Below, piece after piece: positions 42,511-51,803 of a DNA stretch of 64,000 nt. The translations under genes were made by a program, and so were the position numbers. The notes below the pieces were generated by a model. It was given only the letters and a program-made list of their open reading frames with translations. It searched no databases and was not told the DNA's origin. Source of the stretch: JACDHG01 sp963815295 (GTDB taxonomy: Bacteria; Actinomycetota; Actinomycetes; Propionibacteriales; Nocardioidaceae); the NCBI GenBank assembly GCA_963815295.1, contig CAWFFZ010000013.1, positions 62,001 through 126,000 of the forward strand, given 5' to 3'. Within the stretch, counting starts at the first letter, position 1, and the number at the start of each line of letters is the position of its first letter.

Positions 42511-42526
42511 GGCGACAGATGTCGCC
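42511..42526 (+). terminator. Hairpin 26 bp after the propeller gene
   Basis: GGCGACA (42511-42517) pairs exactly with TGTCGCC (42520-42526) over a 2-nt gap and is followed by CCTTCGTCG. Plausible terminator of the 40461 gene. Confidence 0.5.
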
Positions 42527-42703
42527 CCTTCGTCGCCCGGCTGGCCCCATCCGGAAACGCCGGGCGCACCGCACGGCGAGGTGACGGCGCAGCGTGTGCA
42601 AGCGGTGACAGTTTCAGCCGTAGCCGGGGTCCTGTCATCAGGTACAGACTGAAACTTCCAAGCCCTCTGGTCAAAGAGTCGGGGGCGAGCAAAGGAGATG
42701 GTC

Positions 42704-43099
42704 ATGCGAAGGGTTCTGCTCGCCGTCACGTGCGCCGTGATTCTGACGACGTTGTCTCTGGGTGTCGCAAGCCCTGCTTCAGCCAAACAGGGCGCGCTCA
42801 GTGGCACTTGGACGTCGATTGACACCGACGGCAGCAGTCAGCAACTCGACATCATGGGCTCGGGTACGCGGACCTACGCGATGGTGTTGTTCGATGAGTC
42901 CGCCACCATCTGTGGTGGCTCGCCCGCCATGGTCGTGGGACCGGGCTCAGTCGATGGCGATGGCGTGCAGATGAGCGCAACCGTGACGTGCTTGCCTGGT
43001 GGGAACCCTGTCAGGGGCCGTATCACTCTCGGGTTTGTGTACTCACCAGGAACGGACTCCTTGACCGACGAGACCGGGGTCATCTGGCATCGCTCCTAG
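42704..43099 (+). CDS. Small secreted protein
   Basis: 131 residues from ATG 42704, 6 nt after AAAGGAG (an ATG at 42698 is too close to that site). Signal peptide ('RVLLAVTCAVILTTLSLGVA', A-S-A cleavage near 26). The mature part, about 105 residues, contains 'GALSGTWTSIDTDGSSQQLD' and two cysteines, and reads like a small beta-barrel of lipocalin-like size. No family recognised. An 8-bp inverted repeat (42610-42617 and 42649-42656) lies in its leader. Confidence 0.7.
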   Translation: MRRVLLAVTCAVILTTLSLGVASPASAKQGALSGTWTSIDTDGSSQQLDIMGSGTRTYAMVLFDESATICGGSPAMVVGPGSVDGDGVQMSATVTCLPGGNPVRGRITLGFVYSPGTDSLTDETGVIWHRS

Positions 43100-43157
43100 T
43101 CTATCGACTCGGCTGAGCTAGCGGACAGCCTGCTGCACACGACCGCACGTGTCGGCG

Positions 43158-44111
43158 CTACCGACGGCGGGGCGCCATCGCCGAAATGAGCTCATAGGCC
43201 ACGTGCGAAGCCGCGATCCCAGTGATCTGTGCATGGTCGTACGCCGGAGCAACCTCGACGATGTCGGCGCCGACGAGTCGCAGGCCGGAAAAGCCACGAA
43301 GGATCGCCAGCAGCTCTCGACTCGACAGACCGCCCGCCTCCGGCGTACCCGTGCCAGGAGCGAAAGCCGGATCGAGCACGTCGATGTCCACCGATACGTA
43401 CACGGGCCGGTCACCTACACGTTCCCTGATCCGCTCGAGCACTCCCGTGACGCCGAGGTCGTCCATCTCTGGGCTGGACACGATTTGGAAGCCCAGCTCG
43501 GCGTCCTCCACCAGGTCACTTGCGCCATACAGTGGCCCGCGAATGCCCACATGCATGCAGCCGCGCTGGTCGAGTAGGCCTTCTTCGGAGGCGCGGCGAA
43601 ACGGCGAGCCGTGGGTATTGCGGGCACCGAAGTAGGTGTCCCAGGTGTCGAGGTGCGCATCGAAGTGCACCACGGCAACCTCGCCGTGCTTTGCCTTCAT
43701 GGCGCGAAGGAGTGGCAGCGCGATCGAATGATCGCCGCCCACCGAAAGGAGTCGGCCTGATCTCTCGAGGAGGTCACGCGCCCCGGTCTCGATCTGAGCC
43801 AGCGCTTCCTCGATCGAGAACGGGTTGACTGCGATGTCTCCTGCATCGACGACCTGCTGACTGCCGAACGGATCGACGTCCTGGGCTGGGTTGTAGGGAC
43901 GCAACAGTCGTGACGACTCCCGCACGTGCGACGGGCCGAAACGCGCGCCAGGTCGGTAGGTCACGGCGCTGTCGAAAGGCACGCCAACGACTGCGACATC
44001 CACATCGGAGACCTCGTCGATCTGCGGTAGACGGGCGAACGTGGCGATACCGGTGTAACGGGGTACGGCGCTCGAGTCGACCGGGCCCTTCGGACCTGGA
44101 GCGCCCGTCAT
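43158..44111 (-). CDS. Ureohydrolase: agmatinase/guanidinobutyrase-like
   Basis: 317 residues. The manganese-binding signatures of the arginase/agmatinase family are all present: 'GGDHSIALPLLRAM', 'VVHFDAHLDTWDTYFGARNT' and 'SVDIDVLDPAFAPGTGTPEA'. These enzymes hydrolyse guanidino groups to urea plus an amine. Agmatine, 4-guanidinobutyrate and 3-guanidinopropionate are all possible substrates; the sequence alone does not separate them. It is the last gene of an operon with a polyamine-type ABC transporter (4-bp overlap with the ATPase), so the importer probably brings in its substrate. Confidence 0.85.
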   Translation of the reverse strand: MTGAPGPKGPVDSSAVPRYTGIATFARLPQIDEVSDVDVAVVGVPFDSAVTYRPGARFGPSHVRESSRLLRPYNPAQDVDPFGSQQVVDAGDIAVNPFSIEEALAQIETGARDLLERSGRLLSVGGDHSIALPLLRAMKAKHGEVAVVHFDAHLDTWDTYFGARNTHGSPFRRASEEGLLDQRGCMHVGIRGPLYGASDLVEDAELGFQIVSSPEMDDLGVTGVLERIRERVGDRPVYVSVDIDVLDPAFAPGTGTPEAGGLSSRELLAILRGFSGLRLVGADIVEVAPAYDHAQITGIAASHVAYELISAMAPRRR

Positions 44112-45178
44112 GCCCCCGCCACGCCTTCTAACACTGGGTCAGCGGACGAGCCGTTCTCTTCAGGGACGACGTACACATGCTCACCCTTGAGTCTGATGTT
44201 GACGTCCTCACCAACCGCGGTGGACGCCACTGTCGCAGGAGCCGAGACGATGATGGGCTCCTCAACGCCTGGGCAGCGCACCGTGATCCTTCGACGGTTG
44301 CCCTGGTACACGCTCAACTCGACGCGCCCTGTGACGGAGTCCGTCGTCGGCTCGGTGACGATCTCGACATCCTCGGGGCGTACGACGCCGATGCCTTCTG
44401 GTCTGGTGGTCGGCAGGCCGCGTTGGAAGCCGGTCACTCGCCCGTCGGCCACCTGCACCAGGTTTGCCTCTCCTAGGAACGTGGCCACGAAGAGATCCGC
44501 CGGCTGACGATAGACCTCCTCGGGAGTGCCGACCTGCACGACCTTCCCCTCATTCATGATCGCCACGAGGTCGGCCATCGACATTGCCTCAACCTGGTCG
44601 TGGGTCACGGCGATCGTGGTGGTGCCCGTCTCGATCTGGATCCGCTTGAGCTCCAATTGCATGGCCTCGCGGAGCTGCTTGTCCAGTGCGGCCAGTGGCT
44701 CGTCCAGCAAGAGCAGGCCAGGCTTGAACACGAGCGCCCGCGCCAGCGCGATGCGCTGCTGCTGCCCACCCGAAAGGGAGCGGACAGACCGGCTCTGGGT
44801 GCCGGGAAGCTGCACGAGATCGAGAGCGTCATCCACCATCTGCTTGCGCCGCTCCGCGGGGATCTTGCGAGCTCGCAGTGGAAAGGCGATGTTCTCCCCC
44901 ACGCTCATATGAGGGAAGAGGGCGTAGTTCTGGAAGAGGAATCCGACGTTGCGCTCGTGCGCGGGCAGGTCGTCGATGGTCTTGCCGTCCACCTGGACGT
45001 GACCCCCGGAGCGGTCGACAAAGCCCGCGAGCACGTTCAGCGTCGTGGTCTTGCCCGATCCGCTCGGTCCGAGCAGCGTGACGAAGCTTCCGTCCGGGAT
45101 CTCGAGGTCGACGCCGTCGAGGATGCGGTTGCCACCCAGGTCGACGGTGAGGTGGTCGAAAATCACACTGACACTCAT
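44108..45178 (-). CDS. ABC transporter ATPase (PotA-like)
   Basis: 356 residues. Walker A 'LLGPSGSGKTTTLNVLAGFV', ABC signature 'SVRSLSGGQQQRIALARALV', Walker B 'LLLLDEPLAALD' and the H-loop 'TIAVTHDQVEAMSMAD' are all intact. The last ~110 residues form a TOBE domain ('LSVYQGNRRRITVRCPG'). This is the PotA/FbpC branch. It overlaps the permease upstream and the ureohydrolase downstream by 4 bp each. Confidence 0.92.
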   Translation of the reverse strand: MSVSVIFDHLTVDLGGNRILDGVDLEIPDGSFVTLLGPSGSGKTTTLNVLAGFVDRSGGHVQVDGKTIDDLPAHERNVGFLFQNYALFPHMSVGENIAFPLRARKIPAERRKQMVDDALDLVQLPGTQSRSVRSLSGGQQQRIALARALVFKPGLLLLDEPLAALDKQLREAMQLELKRIQIETGTTTIAVTHDQVEAMSMADLVAIMNEGKVVQVGTPEEVYRQPADLFVATFLGEANLVQVADGRVTGFQRGLPTTRPEGIGVVRPEDVEIVTEPTTDSVTGRVELSVYQGNRRRITVRCPGVEEPIIVSAPATVASTAVGEDVNIRLKGEHVYVVPEENGSSADPVLEGVAGA

Positions 45179-45984
45179 GACTGTCCCTTGAGTTCGCTAC
45201 CCGGTCTGAGAAGAGCAACAACGGCGAGCAAAGTGACGGCGAGGCACACGACGAGCGCACTGGCGGCGGCGATCGCCGGCGACGCGTTTTCACTTGCCGA
45301 CGTCCAAATCTTGACCGGCATGGTCTGCTGACCTGGCGGGGCCAAGAAGAATGCCAGCACCGCCTCGTCGAAGCAGACTGCGAACGACAAGATGGCACCG
45401 CTCAGCACACTCCTCCTCACGAGCGGGAGCTCGATCCGGCGCACGACCGCCGGCCAGCGATATCCCAGGCTCTGAGCAGCCCGCGACAGCATCGGATCGA
45501 CCGACGCGAGCCCGGCTGTGACCGTCACGAACACCAGCGGCATCGCGAGAGTGGCCTGCCCGATCGTGAGCACCGTGAGGCTGGTTCCCCCGGCGACTCT
45601 GCGATAGGTGAGGTACAGCCCTAATGCGAGCACCAGTTGAGGGATCACCATCGGTGCGAGCAATGTCGTCTGCACGATCCGGCGTCCACGCGTCATCCGA
45701 CGTACGGCGAGCGCCGCTGACGTGCCGGCGATCGTCGCCATCAAAGCAGCGGCAACCGCGACCCGTGCTGAGTTGAGCATCGACGCCCGCCATGCCTGAT
45801 CATTCAGCACCTCGCTGAACCATTGTCCCGAGAATCCTTCCGGCGGGAAAACGAGGAACGGGCTGCTGGTGAAGGCCAGCGGCAGGATCGCCGCCATCGG
45901 CGCGAGCAGGAACAGCCCGATGAGCACTCCGACAATCGTGAACCAGATTCGGGTGCGCGGCAGGGCATCTCGGAGCGCCTCCAT
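45175..45984 (-). CDS. ABC transporter permease (PotC-like)
   Basis: 269 residues from ATG 45984, which shares one base with the stop of the upstream permease (TGATG); a GTG at 45996 is an alternative. Six helices, with 'AAQSLGYRWPAVVRRIELPL' as the EAA loop that docks onto the ATPase. PotC/PotI branch of the BPD_transp_1 family. Confidence 0.88.
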   Translation of the reverse strand: MEALRDALPRTRIWFTIVGVLIGLFLLAPMAAILPLAFTSSPFLVFPPEGFSGQWFSEVLNDQAWRASMLNSARVAVAAALMATIAGTSAALAVRRMTRGRRIVQTTLLAPMVIPQLVLALGLYLTYRRVAGGTSLTVLTIGQATLAMPLVFVTVTAGLASVDPMLSRAAQSLGYRWPAVVRRIELPLVRRSVLSGAILSFAVCFDEAVLAFFLAPPGQQTMPVKIWTSASENASPAIAAASALVVCLAVTLLAVVALLRPGSELKGQS

Positions 45985-46859
45985 CAGCGCTCCCACTGTT
46001 CGCTGATCCGGAAGATCCGGTCAGCGATCACGTACATCACGAGTACGACGACGAGCAGCAACGCGCCAAGTGCTGCGGTGAGCCCAATGTTCTCGAGCCG
46101 CCCGAACTGTGCGCCGATGACGATGGCCAGCACCTGCGTGCCCGGTCCACCAAGGAAGGCTGGAGTCACGTAGAAACCGAGGGAGAGGATGAACACCAGC
46201 AAGATGCCGGCCCAGGACCCCGATTTGACGCTCGGAAGCACGAGCCGTCTGAGCACGAGAAATTCCGAGGCGCCAAGACTTCGCGCAGCCCGCACCTGTG
46301 CAGGATCCAGGGCGCGGAGTGAGGCATAGATAGGAAGCACCATGTAGGGAAGCATGATGTGAACCATGGGTGGGATCAGCCCGGGCATGGTTTGAAACAG
46401 CCCGAACCCGTCGTCATCAATGTGCAGCCAGCGGCCAATGTTGTCGAGAGCACCGTTGGGTTGCAGCGCGAGCACCCACCCATACGTCCGCACCAGCAAC
46501 GAGATCCAGAACGTGATGAACAGGATCCCGAACAGCAGCTTCCCGACCCACGGCCGTGACAGGACGACGGCGAGTGAGAAGAGCAATCCGCAGATCCAGG
46601 TGATGATCGTGACTGCGAAGGCGAGCACGAACGTCTTCCCGATCGAATCGGTGATGAGCTGACTTTCCATGGGCTCGGTGACAACCCCGGTCGCTCCGTT
46701 CTCCTGAAAAGCAATCCAGAGCGTAGCCACTACCGGGCCCAGCATGCCCAGGACGAGCAGTACCGCAGGCGGCAACAACATCCACCCGCCACCGCCGCCA
46801 CCTGAACCCGACCGGGACGTCCGGACCAGCCGAGGAGTCGCCGTGGCGGTCTCGGTCAC
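45984..46859 (-). CDS. ABC transporter permease (PotB-like)
   Basis: 291 residues, six helices after a glycine-rich N-terminus ('RTSRSGSGGGGGGWM'). The EAA loop reads 'AARSLGASEFLVLRRLVLPS'. PotB/PotH branch. Its start overlaps the binding-protein gene by 4 bp. Confidence 0.88.
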   Translation of the reverse strand: MTETATATPRLVRTSRSGSGGGGGGWMLLPPAVLLVLGMLGPVVATLWIAFQENGATGVVTEPMESQLITDSIGKTFVLAFAVTIITWICGLLFSLAVVLSRPWVGKLLFGILFITFWISLLVRTYGWVLALQPNGALDNIGRWLHIDDDGFGLFQTMPGLIPPMVHIMLPYMVLPIYASLRALDPAQVRAARSLGASEFLVLRRLVLPSVKSGSWAGILLVFILSLGFYVTPAFLGGPGTQVLAIVIGAQFGRLENIGLTAALGALLLVVVLVMYVIADRIFRISEQWER

Positions 46860-47980
46860 TGTCCGACCCAGGCGAAGAACCGTTCGACGTACTCCCCGTC
46901 CTGCATGGCGGCCTGTTTGGTGTCGACCTCGACAGCCTTGGCCTTGTTGTCTTCGGAGTTGGGCTGGAGTGCCAGCTCCTCGTCGGTCAACAGGTCGAAG
47001 GCCTCGGAGACCGTCGGGCCGAGGGAGAGTTCCTTGGCGACCTGGGCTTGGAGGGTCGGGTGGGACATGTAGTCCACCAGAGCGTTGGACGCGTCCAGGT
47101 GCGGTGCATTTTGGGTGATCGGGAAGCCGCCCCAGGGGTACAGGATCGCCTGCTCGTACGTGTAGTCACCCACGCCCTTGGCTTTGTCCTGGATCATCCG
47201 GCTGTTAGCGGTCGCGATCATCGACGCACTGCCCTGGGCGAGGTACTGCTGCCCTTGGGCGTAGCTGTCATAGAAGATCAGGTCGTCTTTGATCGTGTCG
47301 AGCTTCGCGAAGGCGCGGTCGAAGTCGAGGGGGTAGAGGTCCTCCGGCGCGACTCCGTCGGCGATCAGAGCGATCTCGGCGGTGCCGGCATAGATGGACC
47401 TCGGGAAGGCGCGTTTGCCTTCGAACTTGGTGGTGTCGAAGAAGTCCACCCATGATCCCGGCGCGCTGTCGAGTTGCTGCGACCATCCGAGCACGACGCT
47501 GTATGCATACGAGCCTGCCGCGTAGTCCTGGTACTCCGGATCGACGAGGTCGCATCGGCGTACCCAGTCTTCAAGCTTGGCCGGTGGCGTCCCGCCCTCG
47601 ATGAGAGCGACGACGGAGTACCCATCGAAGTCGATCATGTCCCACTCGGGGGACTTGGAGTCGATCATGTTGACGTACTTGCCGTAGTCCCACGGCGCGT
47701 CCACCACGGTGGCGCCGGACAGCTTGGTGAAGGGATCGAACAGGAGGCTGTGTCGGACTTCGTACGTCTCACCACCGAAGCCGGCGAGCACTACTTCCTT
47801 CGAGGTGATCTGCGGCCAGTTGGCATCGATATCGGTGGGCACCGCGGCCGTCGGCCCGTCCGATGATGTGTTGGTGGATGAACCCCCGCATCCGGCGAGC
47901 AGGCTCGGCACGCTGATGGCGCCTGCGCCCATGAGCGTGAACTTCAAGAAGGTCCGACGACTGGTGATGTTGGGGCCCAT
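46856..47980 (-). CDS. ABC transporter solute-binding lipoprotein (PotD-like)
   Basis: 374 residues from ATG 47980 with CGGAGGACC upstream; the longer in-frame reading is not used. The N-terminus combines a twin-arginine motif ('SRRTFLKFTLMGAGAI') with a lipobox (LLAGC), so it may be exported folded by Tat and lipid-anchored. The mature chain matches the spermidine/putrescine-binding PotD-like family ('VVLAGFGGETYEVRHSLLFD', 'YEQAILYPWGGFPITQN'). First gene of the five-gene transporter operon. Confidence 0.85.
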   Translation of the reverse strand: MGPNITSRRTFLKFTLMGAGAISVPSLLAGCGGSSTNTSSDGPTAAVPTDIDANWPQITSKEVVLAGFGGETYEVRHSLLFDPFTKLSGATVVDAPWDYGKYVNMIDSKSPEWDMIDFDGYSVVALIEGGTPPAKLEDWVRRCDLVDPEYQDYAAGSYAYSVVLGWSQQLDSAPGSWVDFFDTTKFEGKRAFPRSIYAGTAEIALIADGVAPEDLYPLDFDRAFAKLDTIKDDLIFYDSYAQGQQYLAQGSASMIATANSRMIQDKAKGVGDYTYEQAILYPWGGFPITQNAPHLDASNALVDYMSHPTLQAQVAKELSLGPTVSEAFDLLTDEELALQPNSEDNKAKAVEVDTKQAAMQDGEYVERFFAWVGQ

Positions 47981-48093
47981 AGCGGTCCTCCGGAACTCGA
48001 TCGCGGCCTGATGCGGCCTTTGGCGTCCGAGAACGGTAGCGCGGTCGGGCGGCTCTGGCAATACCTTCTCGTTCGTCAGATGCAATTTATGGC

Positions 48094-48104
48094 GACGAAT
48101 CGTC
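48094..48104. promoter_or_regulatory. Small palindrome upstream of the Lrp gene
   Basis: GACGA-A-TCGTC is a 5+1+5 palindrome in the 184-bp gap between the divergent transporter operon and the Lrp gene. Lrp-type regulators often bind such sites near divergent promoters. Only suggestive. Confidence 0.4.
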
Positions 48105-48164
48105 ACTCAAAGTGGCGAGCGTGCGCTACATTAATTCCGATCACGACCCGCAGAGGAGCAGTCC

Positions 48165-49088
48165 GTGGCACTCGACGAGGCAGATCTCGCCCTGCTCGAC
48201 CAGCTCAAGCGCGACGGCCGCGCCTCCTATGAGACGCTCGGCGCAGAGGCAGGTCTGTCCCGGACGGCGGCGAGGGCGCGGGTGCAGAAGCTGCTCGAGT
48301 CAAACGCCGTGGAGATCGAGGCGATCGTCCATCCGGCCGTGGAAGGCATCCACACCTTCGCCCACACGTCGATCACGACTGACGGTGCCTCCGCCCCTGA
48401 AGTTGCCGCGGGCATTGCCGCACTCGACAAGGCACCCCTCGTATCGGTCGTGGCAGGACGTTGGTCCGTGATCGCGGAACTGCGGACCGGAGACCTCGGT
48501 GAGATGGACCACGCCGTCGCGGAAGTCAGAGCTGTTCCCGGCGTCGTCTCACTCAACACGGTCCTGTACACCGACGTCGCCAAAGACTCACACCTGCCAC
48601 TTGGTGGGACCCACTCGTTCGAGGCCTTCCACCTCGACGACGTCGACCGTCGGTTGCTGTCCATGCTCAAGGCCGACCCACGGATGCCGTATGCCGACTT
48701 GGCCGACCGGGTCGAGCTCTCACGAGGAGCAACCCGGTCGAGGGTGTTGAGGATGCTGAACGACTCTGTGGTCGTCATCACCGGGATGACAAACGCCACC
48801 GCCATCGGCGCGAGCCAGATGTGCGGGTTCGAAGTCCATCTCGCGGCCGAAGGCGACGATGTCGTCGACAAGATCGCCGCCATGGAAGCGGTCGACTTTC
48901 TCGCCAAGACGATCGGTCGATGCGACGTGCTCGGCACGATCATCGCTCGCTCGCGGATCGACGTACACACGACGCTCGACGAGATCAGGGCGCTTCCCGG
49001 GGTCAGGACCGTCGAGGCCTGGTACCACCTGCAGTTGGTCAAGGAGCACTACGCCCCCCACCCAGCTATGCCGTCTCACCCGGCGTGA
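48165..49088 (+). CDS. Double-module Lrp/AsnC-type regulator
   Basis: 307 residues from GTG 48165 with GAGGAG upstream. Two complete Lrp/AsnC modules in tandem: helix-turn-helix 1 in 'DQLKRDGRASYETLGAEAGL' and helix-turn-helix 2 in 'LLSMLKADPRMPYADLADRV' then ELSRGATRSRVLRML, each followed by its ligand-binding RAM-type part. The fused arrangement is known in actinobacteria. It is divergent from the transporter/ureohydrolase operon and probably regulates it in response to an amino acid or a related compound. Its last 23 bp overlap the convergent dehydrogenase gene. Confidence 0.88.
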   Translation: MALDEADLALLDQLKRDGRASYETLGAEAGLSRTAARARVQKLLESNAVEIEAIVHPAVEGIHTFAHTSITTDGASAPEVAAGIAALDKAPLVSVVAGRWSVIAELRTGDLGEMDHAVAEVRAVPGVVSLNTVLYTDVAKDSHLPLGGTHSFEAFHLDDVDRRLLSMLKADPRMPYADLADRVELSRGATRSRVLRMLNDSVVVITGMTNATAIGASQMCGFEVHLAAEGDDVVDKIAAMEAVDFLAKTIGRCDVLGTIIARSRIDVHTTLDEIRALPGVRTVEAWYHLQLVKEHYAPHPAMPSHPA

Positions 49089-50046
49089 CGACCGCCGACA
49101 GCGGCGCGCCCGTCTCGAGCACGGCGATCACGTTCTGCGCAGGGATCTCGGCATAACGACGCAGCGAGCCCGGTGAGAGGTAGCCGACGTGCGGTGAGAA
49201 CAAGATCCCGGTCTCCCTCAAGATCGCGTCATCCTTGGCAGGTGGCTCATGTGCCAGGACGTCGCAGGCCGCGGCCGAGAGTTGCCCGCTCCGCAGGGCG
49301 GCGACCAACGCCCGCTCGTCGACGAGTGGCCCTCTCGACACGTTCACCAGCACGGCACCGCGAGGCATTGAGGCGATCGCTGACTCGCCGAGCTTGCCGA
49401 CCGTCTCCTCGGTGAGAGGTAGGTGCAGGCTGACGCAGTCGCTGCCATGCAACAGTTCTTCGAAGTCGAGTCTGCTCACATGTGCCGGCCAGGCATCGTC
49501 GGCGACCAAGGGGTCGTACCCCAAGACCCGATCGAACAGTGGGAGGGCGAGTTCAGCGAAACGCCGGCCGATTCTCCCCATCCCGACCACACCGCACGTC
49601 ATCTCAGCCGGCACCCGAGGCGGAGGGAGGGCACCAGAGTCCCATCGCCCCTCGCGGACATCACAGTCGAATGCCTTCAACCGGCGGATCGCCGCGAGCG
49701 CCATGGCCAACGCGTGCACCGCGACCTCTTCGGTGGCACCTGCACCCACGTTGGCGACCCAAAGTCCACGCCGGCGGGCGGCCTCGATGTCCACCATGTC
49801 GACACCTACCGAGTGGGTGGACACGAGTCGCAGTGATGGAAGTCGTGAGAACCATTGGTCGTCCACTCGCCCATAGCCGACCAGGAGCGCGACAACCCTT
49901 GTGAGGGTCTCGGCGGACAGGTTGGCTGCTTCGTGCAAGACCTGGACCCCGTGCTCCTGCAGTAAGCGCTCCCCAGGGCCGGTGTCCAGGCCCTCCACAT
50001 CGAGATACAGCGCGCATGGCGGCGCTGGCGCGGGAGGCTTCGTCAT
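49066..50046 (-). CDS. D-2-hydroxyacid dehydrogenase (C-terminal-binding-protein type)
   Basis: 326 residues. The NAD-binding motif is 'GVVGMGRIGRRFAELALPLF'. Catalytic Arg, Glu and His are in 'VLVNVSRGPLVDERAL', 'DVLAHEPPAKDD' and 'LFSPHVGYLSPGS', the canonical set for D-2-hydroxyacid dehydrogenases, which reduce a 2-oxo acid with NADH or the reverse. The substrate is unknown. Convergent with the Lrp gene and separated by about 135 bp from the catabolic operon starting at 50184. Confidence 0.88.
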   Translation of the reverse strand: MTKPPAPAPPCALYLDVEGLDTGPGERLLQEHGVQVLHEAANLSAETLTRVVALLVGYGRVDDQWFSRLPSLRLVSTHSVGVDMVDIEAARRRGLWVANVGAGATEEVAVHALAMALAAIRRLKAFDCDVREGRWDSGALPPPRVPAEMTCGVVGMGRIGRRFAELALPLFDRVLGYDPLVADDAWPAHVSRLDFEELLHGSDCVSLHLPLTEETVGKLGESAIASMPRGAVLVNVSRGPLVDERALVAALRSGQLSAAACDVLAHEPPAKDDAILRETGILFSPHVGYLSPGSLRRYAEIPAQNVIAVLETGAPLSAVVTPGETA

Positions 50047-50183
50047 CTACCTAGCATGACGTATAGATGGGGAGAGTGCGAGAGGACAAACTTTTCGTAC
50101 GACAATCCAACAGTCGGCCTCCGTAAGATCTTCCCCATGCCGATCTGGGCTGCTACGGTCTGGGGACGTATCGAGGAGGAAGC

Positions 50184-51803
50184 GTGGATTCGACCAAGGA
50201 GTCGTCGCGTGACTGGCTGGCGTCCCGAGCCTCCGACATTTCATCGTGGCATAGCGCTATCTGGTCACTCGCGGAGCCGGCTTGGCGCGAGTACGAGTCG
50301 GTCCGGTGGTACGTCGACACGCTGCGTGCGCACGGGTTCGAGGTCGAGGAGGGCAGCGGCGGTATGCCGACCGCCTTCTGCGCGAAGTGGAGTCACGGCG
50401 ACGTCGATGCCGGGCCAACGCTCCTGACCTACGCGGAGTACGACGCGGTGCCGGGCAACTGCCAGGCAGCGACTACCTCGAAGCAGCCGCGCGACGGGCT
50501 TTCGCCTTACGCGCCAGGACATACCGACCCGCACTCTGCCCTGGGCATCTCGACGCTCGCGGGGCTACTGGCGACCCAGCACGCCATGCGCGAGTCCGGC
50601 ATCGCCGGCCGCCTGGTCTATACCGGCGAGCCAGCCGAGAAGATGCAGGGCTCCAAGGTCGTCCACGGCCTCCGCGGTTACTACGACAACGTCGACGCCA
50701 TCCTGAGCTTCCACCCGTTCTACATGTTGCCGCTCTGCAACACCGTCCGGTGGGACACCCACTGTGGCGCCTACTACAGCCGCATCTACACGTTCGTCTG
50801 CCATGAGCCCGAGACGTGGGGAGCTGGCGACCCGTCGAGCCCCATCCCTGCATCCCACTCCGCTGCTCGCGCGCCGGGCGCCGACGCCGCCCTGTTCACG
50901 ATGTACTCGCTAAGCAAAACCACCCAAGATGCAATGTTGCCGGCGACCGGTGGCTGGTCACTGAGCCAAGCAATCCTCACGGCTGGCCAGGCGACCGCCG
51001 ACAACCTGCCCGCCTCGCTCGCACAGATCCAGTACTCGTGGCGTTGTGCAGACGTCGAGTCAGCTGAGGCTGTCCTCGGCGTGCTCGACGCCAATGCCGA
51101 GTTGGCTGCGCGGTCGGCCCATTGTCGACTTGAGACCCGCTGGGTGGCCCGCAACCGCCCGGGTCTGGCCAACCATGCACTGGCCGAGGCGACGTGGTCC
51201 GTGATGCAAGAGGTTGGTGCACCGCGATTCGATGACGCTGCGGTCAAGGTTGCTCAGCAGATCCAGGAATCCCTGGGCATCGAGCAGACGTCCCACCCGT
51301 TCCTGCCCGAGACCGAGCAGTTGATCGCACCGCGGGATGCAGAAGCAGAGCTTCGCCGGCACCTTCCCGCCGGGCAGCGCAACTGGACTTCAGACGACTA
51401 CGTGGAGATGACGTGGTACGCGCCCACCGTGCGGTTCTACGTCGCCCGACCCACGCTTGCACCGCAACCTGGTTCGCCGGGCTACCCGGCGTGGGCGATG
51501 AACGCCCTCGGCGGAATCCCCGAAACCATCGACCCGATGATCCAGACGACGGCAAACGTGGTGTCCGGCACGATGCTCGATCTGCTCCGGTCGCCCGAAA
51601 CGCTCCAGCGAGCCAAGGCAGAGCACGTCCAACGCCGGGCGGCCGTAGGCGACCTGTCCCCCCTCCTGCCGGCTGACTTCGAACCGCCTCTCGACTTTCG
51701 CTGGCCGGAGTACGTCGAGACAACCCGCGGCCGGGAGTGGTGGATCCCCAACAGCACCGAACCCTGGGCACACCCAATCTCGGCCGGAAAGGAACAGCGA
51801 TGA
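50184..51803 (+). CDS. M20 family metallopeptidase, AbgB-like
   Basis: 539 residues from GTG 50184 with GAGGAGGA upstream. 'LLTYAEYDAVPGNCQA', 'YAPGHTDPHSALGISTLAGL' (His/Asp metal ligands), 'YTGEPAEKMQGSK' (catalytic Glu) and 'LSFHPFYMLPLCN' place it in the M20 clan; 'NALGGIPETIDPMIQTTANV' and the C-terminal WYAPTVRFY segment match the AbgB branch (aminobenzoyl-glutamate hydrolase-type). It probably hydrolyses an amide bond of an N-acyl or carbamoyl-type substrate. First gene of an operon with the amidohydrolase and ThDP enzyme. Confidence 0.82.
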   Translation: MDSTKESSRDWLASRASDISSWHSAIWSLAEPAWREYESVRWYVDTLRAHGFEVEEGSGGMPTAFCAKWSHGDVDAGPTLLTYAEYDAVPGNCQAATTSKQPRDGLSPYAPGHTDPHSALGISTLAGLLATQHAMRESGIAGRLVYTGEPAEKMQGSKVVHGLRGYYDNVDAILSFHPFYMLPLCNTVRWDTHCGAYYSRIYTFVCHEPETWGAGDPSSPIPASHSAARAPGADAALFTMYSLSKTTQDAMLPATGGWSLSQAILTAGQATADNLPASLAQIQYSWRCADVESAEAVLGVLDANAELAARSAHCRLETRWVARNRPGLANHALAEATWSVMQEVGAPRFDDAAVKVAQQIQESLGIEQTSHPFLPETEQLIAPRDAEAELRRHLPAGQRNWTSDDYVEMTWYAPTVRFYVARPTLAPQPGSPGYPAWAMNALGGIPETIDPMIQTTANVVSGTMLDLLRSPETLQRAKAEHVQRRAAVGDLSPLLPADFEPPLDFRWPEYVETTRGREWWIPNSTEPWAHPISAGKEQR